Shown: in pieces, positions 7,114 to 13,754 of the stretch
Layout: every line of letters begins with the position of its first letter
Position numbering within the stretch: the first letter of the stretch is position 1
Source: Victivallales bacterium
GTDB taxonomy: Bacteria; Verrucomicrobiota; Lentisphaeria; Oligosphaerales; Oligosphaeraceae
Length of the DNA stretch: 13,754 nucleotides
Reading direction: 5' to 3'
Assembly (NCBI GenBank): GCA_017431185.1
Contig: JAFRLP010000408.1
Coordinates: 1-13,754, forward strand
Notes under the pieces: generated by a model
Databases searched by the model: none
What the model was told of the DNA's origin: nothing
The model's input: only the letters and a program-made list of their open reading frames with translations
Position numbers and translations under genes: made by a program

Positions 7114-10100
7114 TTACTTCGTCCAGACAGTGACTCGCCCCTCGCCGTCTGCGGTGGCCAGCCGTCCGTCCTTCAGGGATTTGACGTCGGTGAAATCCCC
7201 TGGGATGCGGCAGAGCAGTCGGTTGCCCACCAGTTCCAGGATTCCGCGCGTGGTGGCGAGATACGCCCTGCCCTGCGGGGTGATGTGCATGTCGCGGACA
7301 TCGGCGGAGAGGACGATTTTCGCGACGGTACTTGGCGGCTGGCCTGGGTCTGCCCAGCGAAGCATCGTCAAGGTGCCGTCATCGCCCGCCACCATGGCCA
7401 GCCAGGCGCCATCGCCAACGGCGGCGATGGTGGCGTCAGCATACGGGGCCACCGCCTTGCGCGACCAGAGATACTTGTGTGTGCGGACATCCATCACGTA
7501 GAGGTAGTTTCTCGTGGCGCCCACCAGGTAGTTCTGCCCGTTGAAGGGCAATGCCTTGAATTCAAAGACCTTGGTTCCCCAGACACCGTTGGAGATGTTC
7601 CACCAGAGGGGCAGCGATTGACGGGTGACGCCGAAGATTTCGGGGTAAATCGCCTCGGGATACTCGCCGTTCTGCCCGTCGTCCCGATGAAAGACCATGT
7701 AGCAGGTGCCCTGGCAGGGGAGCATCTCGCCCTGCCCGAAGTCCACGCCATTCTCCAGGGCGTGCCCTATACTATAAATCCCGCTGCGGTGAATGCCAAG
7801 CAGTCTGCCCGTTTTTTCGTAATAACTTGACATCCCGTACCGTCCGGCGACCAGCCGCCCTTTCCAGACGCCGAGGGAGTAGGTGGCGGAGAAGCCGCCA
7901 GAGGGTTGACGGGTATTCGGCTTGCCGTGCTTGCGGTCAAAATCCCTCATCTGCCGGTAGGAGTCGATGTGCAGCAACTCCTGCCCCGTCGGGGAGTAGA
8001 AATCAAGCATGCTGTCGGAACGGGCGACCGCAATGGAGTCCTTCTGCGGGAAATCCAGTTTACGCAACTCGTGAATCCCGCCATTGCTTGCCTGCTGGAA
8101 AAGCACCTCGCCCTTGAGGGAGATGACCTGGAAGAGATTGTCCTCCAGCAAATAACGGCGTGGCCACGCCTTGAGCACCTCCCAGCTCGCCAGGATGAAC
8201 GGGTCGGTGCAAAGCAGCTTGACAGGGCGTCGCGGCCTCCGCACACTGCCATCAAAGAACACCAATGCGCATTTCTCGGCGGTGCGGACATAGCGCGCCT
8301 GAACAGGCGGCTCGATGACGGCCTCGGAATAGCCATGCTCCAGGGGTGTGGTGTTGCCGTAGTTGCCCACCTTCTCGCCTGGCAGCCAATGAGGCGTCAG
8401 AGAAAGTTTCCGCCAGTTCTCGCCGTCTTCGGAGTATTCGATTTCCCTGGGCAGCTCACGTCCATCCACCCGGTTTCGCATGGCGCAGAGGGAGATGGTC
8501 TTCTTGAGGTCAAAGCGGGTATTCGGGACCCAAGTGAGGGAAATGGCGTCCGTGGCGACCATCGGCGGTGCGGAGAACTCCTGGCGCCAGCCATCCTCCT
8601 GCACCGTCAGATTATCCTTGTCGGCAGAGGCAGCCTCCGCCTTTTCGGCGGGCACCGCCAGCGAGGCGAGATAGTGGAGGCACCTCTCCTGGACGGCGCG
8701 GTTTTCCTCGGCCTCCGCCTTGCGGTATCCCGCCTGCTGGCGATAGCAGTTGCCAGTCTCAAAATACCAGACCATGCTGGATGGCTGGTCCGCCACAGCC
8801 ACCGTCTCCTCGCCAATGGCGACCTGAGTGCGCGGTGTGGTGTAGATGCCCTTGGAGCTGATGAGCTGGAATCCCTTGTTGTCCCAAAGTATTTCCATGA
8901 CCGCCTGGCCATTTTCGGAAACGAGCAGCCGCCCGTCCCCACAGTCATGCAGGCGTTTGGAGCCATTGAGCTGGAGAAGCGCATAGACCGTGGCAGTCTC
9001 ACCCTCCGCCAGCCGGCCATGGAACCCATAGCGCGAACTGAGGAACGGCGTCTTGCGGGCCAGATAATCCGCCGTGTTGGTCTCCAGGGCAAATCCCCTT
9101 CCCGTCGCCTGAATCGTGAACTTGCCTGATTTGTTCTGGACCGCCAGCGTGTCGGACGTGGCAGGCAGAATGTTCCCGAAGGGACGCCATACGCATGCCA
9201 GGTCATAGCTGTCGGCGACCTCGGCGGTCATGGAGTCGCCTATCAGGAAGGTGCGGCTATCCAGCATCAGCGCCGTGCGATGCCACGTGATGCCGTTATA
9301 GCCGGGGAATTCCAGCGACACAGCCTGGATGCCCGCCAGATTCATCCGCCAGGACTCAAAACCGCAGGCAGGACGGTCGTTGACCGCGTTGTCCCCCTGG
9401 TTCTCACGGTTGACATAGAGGGAATTGCGCTCAAAGGGAAGCCCCGAGTTGTTGGAGTACACCGCCGTCCACCAGGCGGCCAAAGGCGACTCGCCCCCGA
9501 GGGCCAGTTCCGTCACCTCTCCGGGGAAGACGGCTGCCCGCTCGGAGGAGCCCGCAATGGCCAGCACAGGGTAGTCCTCCGCATATCCGCCGCGCAGGAC
9601 GGCCAGGTTGACTGGAGTGCGCGGGGCGTATTGCGGATATTTCTTCAGCAGGCCAGGCAGGCCCTGACTGAGGCGCTTCTCCATGGGAGTGTAGTCCAGC
9701 ACGGAGAGCCTGGCGTCACGCCAGGTGTTCCTGGGTTCGACATCGCTGTGGAACGTGCCAATTCCACAGGGATAGCGGTCGTTGAACATCCCCGTCCAGT
9801 TGGTGCTTTTCAGCTTTGTCCAGTAGTACTGGTAGAGCGGGTCGCGGTAGAAGCAGGCCAGCACCCCCATCTGGATATGGAACCTGGGATGAGAACGGAA
9901 CAGCACTGTGTTGCGAAGAGACGAATTGGTGAACAGTTCGGTCTGCCCCCACAGCTGCGCCTGGGGATGCCTGCCTCGGAACAGGTCATAGTCATCAAAC
10001 TGGAAGGCGTAGCGGAAGATGCACTGGCTCAATTCGGTGTAGTCATCCCCACCCTCGTAATCGCCATAGGGACGCGAGGAGTTGCGGGCAACGCTTTTCA

Positions 10101-11493
10101 CCGCGTTCAAGGTCTCGCGGCAACCATATTCGGCGACCTCGCGAAGTTCGGGAGAAAGGTCATTGTATCTGGCCAGGTAATCCGAGGCCATCAGTTGGCA
10201 GAACATCGGCGAAGTGACGTGCCGTGAGGTGATTCTCACATCGTATGGCGGTTGAAGCGGCTTGAACCAGACGTAGTCAGGTCCGCTCTGGAACTCGATG
10301 TACTTTTCGGCCAGCATCTTCTCCATGCGCGTGCGCTGCTCCTCGGAGAACAGCCCGCAGCTGCGGGTAATGCGCCAGGTCGCGAACATCCACTCCATCA
10401 CGTAATGGTGGAGGAAGGCGTTCTGCTCCAGCACCGTCTCCGTGAATCTGGCGTTAAGTTCACGGTAGAGCGGCAGGCCAGTCCAGTAGTACATCAAGGC
10501 CTGGTGGAACCAGCAGCGAACCATATCGTAGCCTGGCGAGGTGCCTGGCACATCCCCCTGCTCCCGCGCTCCATCGGGGTAGTTTCGCCAAACCTCCTGG
10601 TCTTCCTCAACGCTTTTCAGGCAGTCGCCGCCAAGTTTCACCTCCAGCAGATACGGCAGTTCGTCAGTCGCCAGAGCCGCCAGCCGTTCCACAGCCGTTT
10701 GCAGACCAGCCGTGGAACTGGCTCCCACGATAATGTGGTTGCAGCCGTTGCCCAGAACGTTGACTGCGGTGCGCAATTCATATCCGTCTCCGCCTGGATA
10801 GAAATGGTCGGAGGCAGCCAGACGACGGGTATAGGCAGGCCAGAACGCGCGATTGCTGTTCAGGTTGCCGACGACCACCAGGTTGCGCGTGGCGAACTCT
10901 GGCTTGAGCACTGGCACGTCCGCCAGGCAGACCTCGGCGTCCGTCCTGAACTCCAGACGCAGGGTGTCGGAAAGAGCGCGCAGGCGTTCACCAAGCGGGT
11001 TCTCCAAAGAGGCGGGGACCACCATGACACCGCCTGCCAACCGCGTGGTCGCCTTCTCCAATGCAGAGGGAGCACTCCGCATCATCTCGGGAGTGACCTC
11101 CTGCAACTTCTCATCCTTCAAGATGGTGAAGGCCCCACTCCCGCCGTCGGGACCAGGGCTTACGGTCAATTCGACCCGCAGAACCGTTGCCTCCCGCGTG
11201 CGAAACGCCCCCGCAATTTTACGTCGTTTGCCAATGGTGTCATAGCCGATGTACTTGCGCACAGGGCTGCCAGGGTAATTGATGGTGAACAGGACATTGG
11301 CGCTGGAGCAGAGCTGAGCGGAGAAGAAATAGTCCGTCTTGGGCTTGACCTCAAACTCCGCCACCAGCGTCCCCATCCCCGTAAACAGCCCGAATTCGGG
11401 TTCGTAGGCAATCTTGCCACGCATCGTCTTCCACTCCACGGCGGCAACCAGCGACAGGCCACAAAGCAGCAGAAAGGCAAAAAGTCTTTTCAT
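7114..11493 (-). CDS. Secreted multidomain heparinase II/III-like polysaccharide lyase with propeller-like C-terminus
   Basis: A 1459-residue protein starting with a Sec signal peptide (MKRLFAFLLLCGLSLVAA, cleavage near 18). Residues 20-128 look like a jelly-roll binding domain. Residues 150-275 resemble the alpha/beta accessory domain at the front of alpha-glucuronidases and DUF4838 proteins (DGYELRTAVNVL at 236, NHIIVGASSTAGLQTAVERL at 252). Residues 320-600 are helical and Trp/Tyr-rich like an alpha/alpha toroid (YGDYEGGDDYTELSQ at 476). Residues 625-910 form a beta-sandwich; HRTALMLDSRTFLIGDSMTA (738-757) fits the C-terminal domain of heparinase II/III lyases. Residues 960-1100 resemble a discoidin/F5-8C domain (EIEYSEDGENWRKLSL). 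Residues 1110-1459 contain repeated short strands like a WD/PQQ propeller (RNYLYVMDVRTHKYLWSRK at 1328). The predicted role is extracellular cleavage of a uronic-acid polysaccharide. The substrate is unknown and I cannot assign catalytic residues with confidence. GGAG at 11504-11501 precedes the ATG by 7 bases. The gene follows the sialidase and precedes the dehydrogenase. Confidence 0.6.
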   Translation of the reverse strand: MKRLFAFLLLCGLSLVAAVEWKTMRGKIAYEPEFGLFTGMGTLVAEFEVKPKTDYFFSAQLCSSANVLFTINYPGSPVRKYIGYDTIGKRRKIAGAFRTREATVLRVELTVSPGPDGGSGAFTILKDEKLQEVTPEMMRSAPSALEKATTRLAGGVMVVPASLENPLGERLRALSDTLRLEFRTDAEVCLADVPVLKPEFATRNLVVVGNLNSNRAFWPAYTRRLAASDHFYPGGDGYELRTAVNVLGNGCNHIIVGASSTAGLQTAVERLAALATDELPYLLEVKLGGDCLKSVEEDQEVWRNYPDGAREQGDVPGTSPGYDMVRCWFHQALMYYWTGLPLYRELNARFTETVLEQNAFLHHYVMEWMFATWRITRSCGLFSEEQRTRMEKMLAEKYIEFQSGPDYVWFKPLQPPYDVRITSRHVTSPMFCQLMASDYLARYNDLSPELREVAEYGCRETLNAVKSVARNSSRPYGDYEGGDDYTELSQCIFRYAFQFDDYDLFRGRHPQAQLWGQTELFTNSSLRNTVLFRSHPRFHIQMGVLACFYRDPLYQYYWTKLKSTNWTGMFNDRYPCGIGTFHSDVEPRNTWRDARLSVLDYTPMEKRLSQGLPGLLKKYPQYAPRTPVNLAVLRGGYAEDYPVLAIAGSSERAAVFPGEVTELALGGESPLAAWWTAVYSNNSGLPFERNSLYVNRENQGDNAVNDRPACGFESWRMNLAGIQAVSLEFPGYNGITWHRTALMLDSRTFLIGDSMTAEVADSYDLACVWRPFGNILPATSDTLAVQNKSGKFTIQATGRGFALETNTADYLARKTPFLSSRYGFHGRLAEGETATVYALLQLNGSKRLHDCGDGRLLVSENGQAVMEILWDNKGFQLISSKGIYTTPRTQVAIGEETVAVADQPSSMVWYFETGNCYRQQAGYRKAEAEENRAVQERCLHYLASLAVPAEKAEAASADKDNLTVQEDGWRQEFSAPPMVATDAISLTWVPNTRFDLKKTISLCAMRNRVDGRELPREIEYSEDGENWRKLSLTPHWLPGEKVGNYGNTTPLEHGYSEAVIEPPVQARYVRTAEKCALVFFDGSVRRPRRPVKLLCTDPFILASWEVLKAWPRRYLLEDNLFQVISLKGEVLFQQASNGGIHELRKLDFPQKDSIAVARSDSMLDFYSPTGQELLHIDSYRQMRDFDRKHGKPNTRQPSGGFSATYSLGVWKGRLVAGRYGMSSYYEKTGRLLGIHRSGIYSIGHALENGVDFGQGEMLPCQGTCYMVFHRDDGQNGEYPEAIYPEIFGVTRQSLPLWWNISNGVWGTKVFEFKALPFNGQNYLVGATRNYLYVMDVRTHKYLWSRKAVAPYADATIAAVGDGAWLAMVAGDDGTLTMLRWADPGQPPSTVAKIVLSADVRDMHITPQGRAYLATTRGILELVGNRLLCRIPGDFTDVKSLKDGRLATADGEGRVTVWTK

Positions 11494-11525
11494 GGTTCTT
11501 CTCCACTAAATGCTCAGACACTCAT

Positions 11526-11544
11526 AAAAAACACGCATGTGTCT
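11526..11544 (-). terminator. Weak rho-independent terminator-like element after the sialidase gene
   Basis: On the minus strand AGACACATGCGTGTTTTTT forms a short stem (ACAC with GTGT, extendable by A-U and G-U pairs) with a 4-base loop, followed by a run of six T. It lies about 78-96 bases after the sialidase stop and before the lyase start, so it could reduce read-through. The stem is short, so confidence is low. Confidence 0.3.
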
Positions 11545-11552
11545 CGTGGGTT

Positions 11553-11575
11553 GTGTTGACGGCATCCCCGTCGCC
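11553..11575. repeat. Intergenic hairpin repeat, copy 1
   Basis: GTGTTGACGGCATCCCCGTC begins with the same ten bases (GTGTTGACGG, 11553-11562) as copy 2, 38 bases away. GACGG (11558-11562) pairs with CCGTC (11568-11572) around a 5-base loop. It resembles a REP-like intergenic element rather than a coding feature. Confidence 0.5.
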
Positions 11576-11590
11576 TGTGTTTCGAGAATC

Positions 11591-11620
11591 GTGTTGACGG
11601 CGGCGGGACGCCGCCGCTAC
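11591..11620. repeat. Intergenic hairpin repeat, copy 2
   Basis: GTGTTGACGG (11591-11600) opens this copy. CGGCGGCG (11598-11605) pairs with CGCCGCCG (11609-11616) around GGA, a perfect 8-bp GC stem with a 3-base loop. It begins directly after the sialidase stop codon on the minus strand and has no T-tract, so it is more likely a dispersed palindromic repeat or an RNA-stabilising hairpin than a terminator. Confidence 0.6.
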
Positions 11621-11621
11621 A

Positions 11622-12788
11622 TCAACCATCAGTGCGGACAACGGCGAGGAAGATGTCGCTTCCAGTCGCCATATCCTTGAAATCGGGACGAGATGCGTGC
11701 TCATGCTGGGAATAGTAGGCGACCAGCATCCGCTGGTCATCCAGTTTCACCGCATCCGAATAGGTGCAGTCGAATGCGGAGGGGAATTCGGCGTAGAAAC
11801 GGAATGTTCCGTCAGCCTCCTGGACAAACGAGCGAAGCCGCACGGTGGAGCGGTCCACTGGCAGTTTCGGCATGTCGGCGCCGCGCCAGCGTCCAAAGAG
11901 GAAACGGCGACCGTTCATGTCAAAGGCGTCGGGTCCCAGCAGGCTGAAGGGAAGGCGCATAGGTTCGCTCCACTCCGTGAAGGGTTCCAGGGAAGTGCGC
12001 ATGGTCATCGGCCTTCCGCGCGCCTCGCTGCGGAGGAATGCGGTGAGCGTTCCGTCCCGATAGACCAGCGCAGTCTCGTTGTGGCGTTCGGCCTTTTCAC
12101 GGGAGATGTCGGAGACATAGTGCCACTTCTGGCCATCTTCGGAGCAGTACAGGTCCACCTCCATTTCGCTTTCGCGGTCAACGCGCTGGATGGAACGGTA
12201 GGCCCCGACGTAGAGTTTCTCCCCAATGACGATGGGACGCCAGAAGCGGATGGGATACGGCGGATAGACCTCCTGGACAGGCCCCCAGTGCTCGCCATCC
12301 TCGCTGGACGAAAAGAATTCGCGGTTCTGGTAGCACCACACGGGATACTGCATGTCGTCGGGGAATCCGCCGCCATACATGAACAGGCGTCCCTGGAACT
12401 CGACCAGAAAGCCCTCGTAGTAATCCCTGTCCACCAGAGGCGAAGGCAGTTGCCGCCAGGTCGCCCCGTCATCGTCCGAACAGAGCAGGGTGATGCGCCC
12501 GTCGTCTGCGGCGTGCCCCGTGGAACTGCGGAAACTCAGGAAAAGCCGATTGCGGAAACGGATGAGGGAGGGGAAGGCGTTGTGCCGCCCGTCCGACCAG
12601 ACAACGCGGAGGGATTCGATGATGCTCATTTTTTCTTGTGGTTCTGTAACATTGCCGGATTCCAGATGCGATTCCTCAAAGCGGGTAACTGGAGACAAGC
12701 ATGACTCCAGGGACACGAGCGACGCAAGCAGCAACAGGAGACGCCTCCAAAACAGCGAATGCTTTAAAAGCACCTGACTATTCATCAT
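11622..12788 (-). CDS. Sialidase-like (BNR/Asp-box) lipoprotein
   Basis: A 388-residue six-bladed propeller protein of the sialidase/neuraminidase superfamily, which releases terminal sialic acids from glycans. From the ATG at 12788 the N-terminus is basic, then LLLLLASLVSLESC, a lipoprotein signal with lipobox Cys at residue 30, so it is probably anchored in a membrane. Three Asp-box repeats are visible: SDDDGATW (104-111), SEDGEHW (162-168) and SEDGQKW (216-222). Candidate active-site residues are R87 (LFLSFRSS), E238 (HNETALVYRDG), R253 (TAFLRSE) and Y343 (CTYSDAVKL), but many BNR proteins with these features are not sialidases. An open frame continues upstream to 12929 but would overlap the preceding gene and bury the lipobox, so it was rejected. 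ATG codons at 12788 and 12785 are adjacent; a weak GAAG spaces better with 12785. It is 53 bases downstream of the prepilin-like gene. Confidence 0.75.
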   Translation of the reverse strand: MMNSQVLLKHSLFWRRLLLLLASLVSLESCLSPVTRFEESHLESGNVTEPQEKMSIIESLRVVWSDGRHNAFPSLIRFRNRLFLSFRSSTGHAADDGRITLLCSDDDGATWRQLPSPLVDRDYYEGFLVEFQGRLFMYGGGFPDDMQYPVWCYQNREFFSSSEDGEHWGPVQEVYPPYPIRFWRPIVIGEKLYVGAYRSIQRVDRESEMEVDLYCSEDGQKWHYVSDISREKAERHNETALVYRDGTLTAFLRSEARGRPMTMRTSLEPFTEWSEPMRLPFSLLGPDAFDMNGRRFLFGRWRGADMPKLPVDRSTVRLRSFVQEADGTFRFYAEFPSAFDCTYSDAVKLDDQRMLVAYYSQHEHASRPDFKDMATGSDIFLAVVRTDG

Positions 12789-12841
12789 CGGCTTCGGAAA
12801 TCGCACCCATCTTCCTTCGTCAGAATCTCTGGATGAAACAC

Positions 12842-13639
12842 CTACCACTCTGGAACGAACGTGAAGTTGGCGCCGCAGTGGATGTTGGAGGGATGCTCGC
12901 TCTTCCAGGTCAGTGAAGCAGGAATGCAACCGGCATAGGAGTAATTGTAATAGACAGTTCCACTGGTCGAGAGGTCGATGACGCCGGCATGCCCGTCCAC
13001 AAAGGTGACGTTGAATTTTTTGGGTTCATGGCCTGGAGCCTCGGTCAGCAGACTGGCGCTGCTCTTGGCCACCCACTGCATCGTGGACATGCCGCACTCT
13101 CCGCTGGAGATGGCTGTGGAGGCGGACCTCACCTGCGTCAGCAACTTTCCGCCCAGTCCCAGGAACGGCGGAATCCTGACGCCACCGTTGCCTGCCCCCG
13201 TGTTATTACCGCACCCGTTCATCATGTAGGAACTGCCCCAGTACTCGAAATGGGTCTTCTTTTGACTCGTGCGCCAGTCGCCCCGCCCAGGAAGGTCGGC
13301 AGGGCAGATGACCGGCTTGCAGGCGGCACGGCGCGCCGCCGCAGTCTTGATGGTGCTGGCGAATGTGGCCGGTTCGGGAATGCCCAAATAGGTGTTCAGT
13401 TGCGCATGATTACTGTTGGTCTCCATTCCCATCACCCTCATCTCCAGTTCGTTGATGGTAGTGACTCCAGCCTCAAGAGTGGGAAAGAAGTCAGCGTTGT
13501 CTCCCGTGTACATCATCATCGCCAAGCCATGCTGCTTGCAGTTGCTGATGCAGGAGGAGGCCCGTGCCTTCTCCCTGGCCTTGCTCAACGCGGGCAGCAG
13601 CATCGAGGCAAGTATGGCGATTATGGCTATGACGACCAT
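12842..13639 (-). CDS. Prepilin-like (H-X9-DG type) protein with abnormal, truncated N-terminus
   Basis: A 265-residue member of the same pseudopilin-like family as the protein at the left edge. It begins [20 protein letters not shown], continues [13 protein letters not shown] (21-33), has [14 protein letters not shown] (41-54) and near the end [12 protein letters not shown] (210-221), the C-terminal DGH motif of this family. The usual leader and FTLIELL are missing. The in-frame codons before the ATG read FCNILLYKM and run back to a stop at 13682-13684 with no ATG, GTG or TTG, and neither of the other two frames encodes the signal. So the prepilin peptidase site and Glu5 are absent, and no ribosome binding site is seen. 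It is either a 5'-truncated remnant or an unprocessed inner-membrane protein. The rest of the frame is intact with normal composition, which argues for recent loss or a real variant. It is the first gene of the minus-strand block. Confidence 0.75.
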   Translation of the reverse strand: MVVIAIIAILASMLLPALSKAREKARASSCISNCKQHGLAMMMYTGDNADFFPTLEAGVTTINELEMRVMGMETNSNHAQLNTYLGIPEPATFASTIKTAAARRAACKPVICPADLPGRGDWRTSQKKTHFEYWGSSYMMNGCGNNTGAGNGGVRIPPFLGLGGKLLTQVRSASTAISSGECGMSTMQWVAKSSASLLTEAPGHEPKKFNVTFVDGHAGVIDLSTSGTVYYNYSYAGCIPASLTWKSEHPSNIHCGANFTFVPEW

Positions 13640-13754
13640 TTTGTATAGAAGAATATTGCAAAATTGAAATGTTGGGCTATATTATTCCCGCTGTCGCAAG
13701 CAGCACAGCTGATGAAGTCACAAACAGCAGAGCAGGAAAGCACCAATGGGAAAA
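13640..13754. other. AT-rich upstream region at the right edge
   Basis: This 115-base stretch contains no gene. The 55 bases nearest the prepilin-like start are markedly AT-rich (minus strand has TAATATAG and TTCTATACAAA) and could hold a promoter, though no convincing -35/-10 pair with proper spacing was found. A small hairpin CAGC-ACA-GCTG lies at 13701-13711. Confidence 0.4.

Larger units (their letters stand above)
11494..11621. other. Intergenic region between sialidase and lyase genes
   Basis: This 128-base gap carries two related GC-rich hairpins (below), a weak leftward terminator-like structure and the lyase ribosome binding site. No reading frame or RNA gene is credible in it. It interrupts what would otherwise be a closely spaced minus-strand operon. 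Confidence 0.6.

Noticed and set aside
10252..11559. Long plus-strand open frames opposite the lyase gene (also 9280-10227 and 7906-9129).
   Set aside because: They lie wholly opposite a gene with a signal peptide and clear domain structure; their translations show no motif and their starts have no ribosome binding site.
11697..12704. A 335-codon plus-strand frame opposite the sialidase gene.
   Set aside because: The minus-strand frame has three Asp-boxes and a lipobox; the plus frame has none and is a shadow.
12786..12929. An upstream extension of the sialidase reading frame starting at 12929.
   Set aside because: It would overlap the end of the prepilin-like gene and place the lipoprotein signal about 60-77 residues inside the protein; the ATG pair at 12788/12785 makes sense of the lipobox.
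1..13754. tRNA, rRNA, CRISPR array, insertion sequence or integrase.
   Set aside because: No cloverleaf, conserved rRNA stretch, regularly spaced repeat or transposase/integrase-like protein was seen on either strand.

Overview
The window (about 58-60% GC by eye) looks like a member of the PVC superphylum, most likely Lentisphaerota (Victivallis-like). This is inferred from three things seen together: two pseudopilin-like 'type II secretion G' proteins of the kind found in very large numbers in those genomes, two CesT-type type III secretion chaperones, and secreted glycan-degrading proteins. No rRNA, tRNA, CRISPR array, integrase or transposase is visible, so placement to genus is a guess.

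Layout. (1) Minus strand, 1-246: the N-terminal part of a prepilin-like protein that runs off the left edge. (2) A divergent intergenic region, 247-431, with a good sigma70-like promoter facing right. (3) Plus strand, 432-5016: a tightly packed three-gene cassette. It holds two small acidic CesT-family chaperones (stop/start overlapped) and a 1235-residue protein with no signal peptide and no recognised enzyme motif. The arrangement is that expected of a chaperone/effector (or translocator) module of a type III secretion system. A U32-like Fe-S protein (5064-6071) follows after 47 bases on the same strand. (4) Minus strand, 13639 to 6084: a probable carbohydrate locus. In transcription order it holds a prepilin-like protein lacking the usual prepilin signal, a sialidase-like lipoprotein, a 1459-residue secreted multidomain protein (jelly-roll-like N-terminus, alpha-glucuronidase-type accessory domain, heparinase II/III-like toroid and sandwich, discoidin-like domain, propeller-like C-terminus) and a 2-hydroxyacid dehydrogenase-like protein. 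A 128-base gap between sialidase and lyase holds two related GC-rich hairpins and a weak terminator-like element. The plus and minus blocks converge with only 12 bases between stop codons.

How it may work together (inference): the minus block would attack a sialylated or uronic-acid-containing glycan outside the cell, with the dehydrogenase possibly acting on a product in the cytoplasm. The plus cassette would produce and chaperone one very large type III substrate. Its alternating helical and Gly-rich beta-strand architecture is the most unusual thing here and may be an undescribed effector family.
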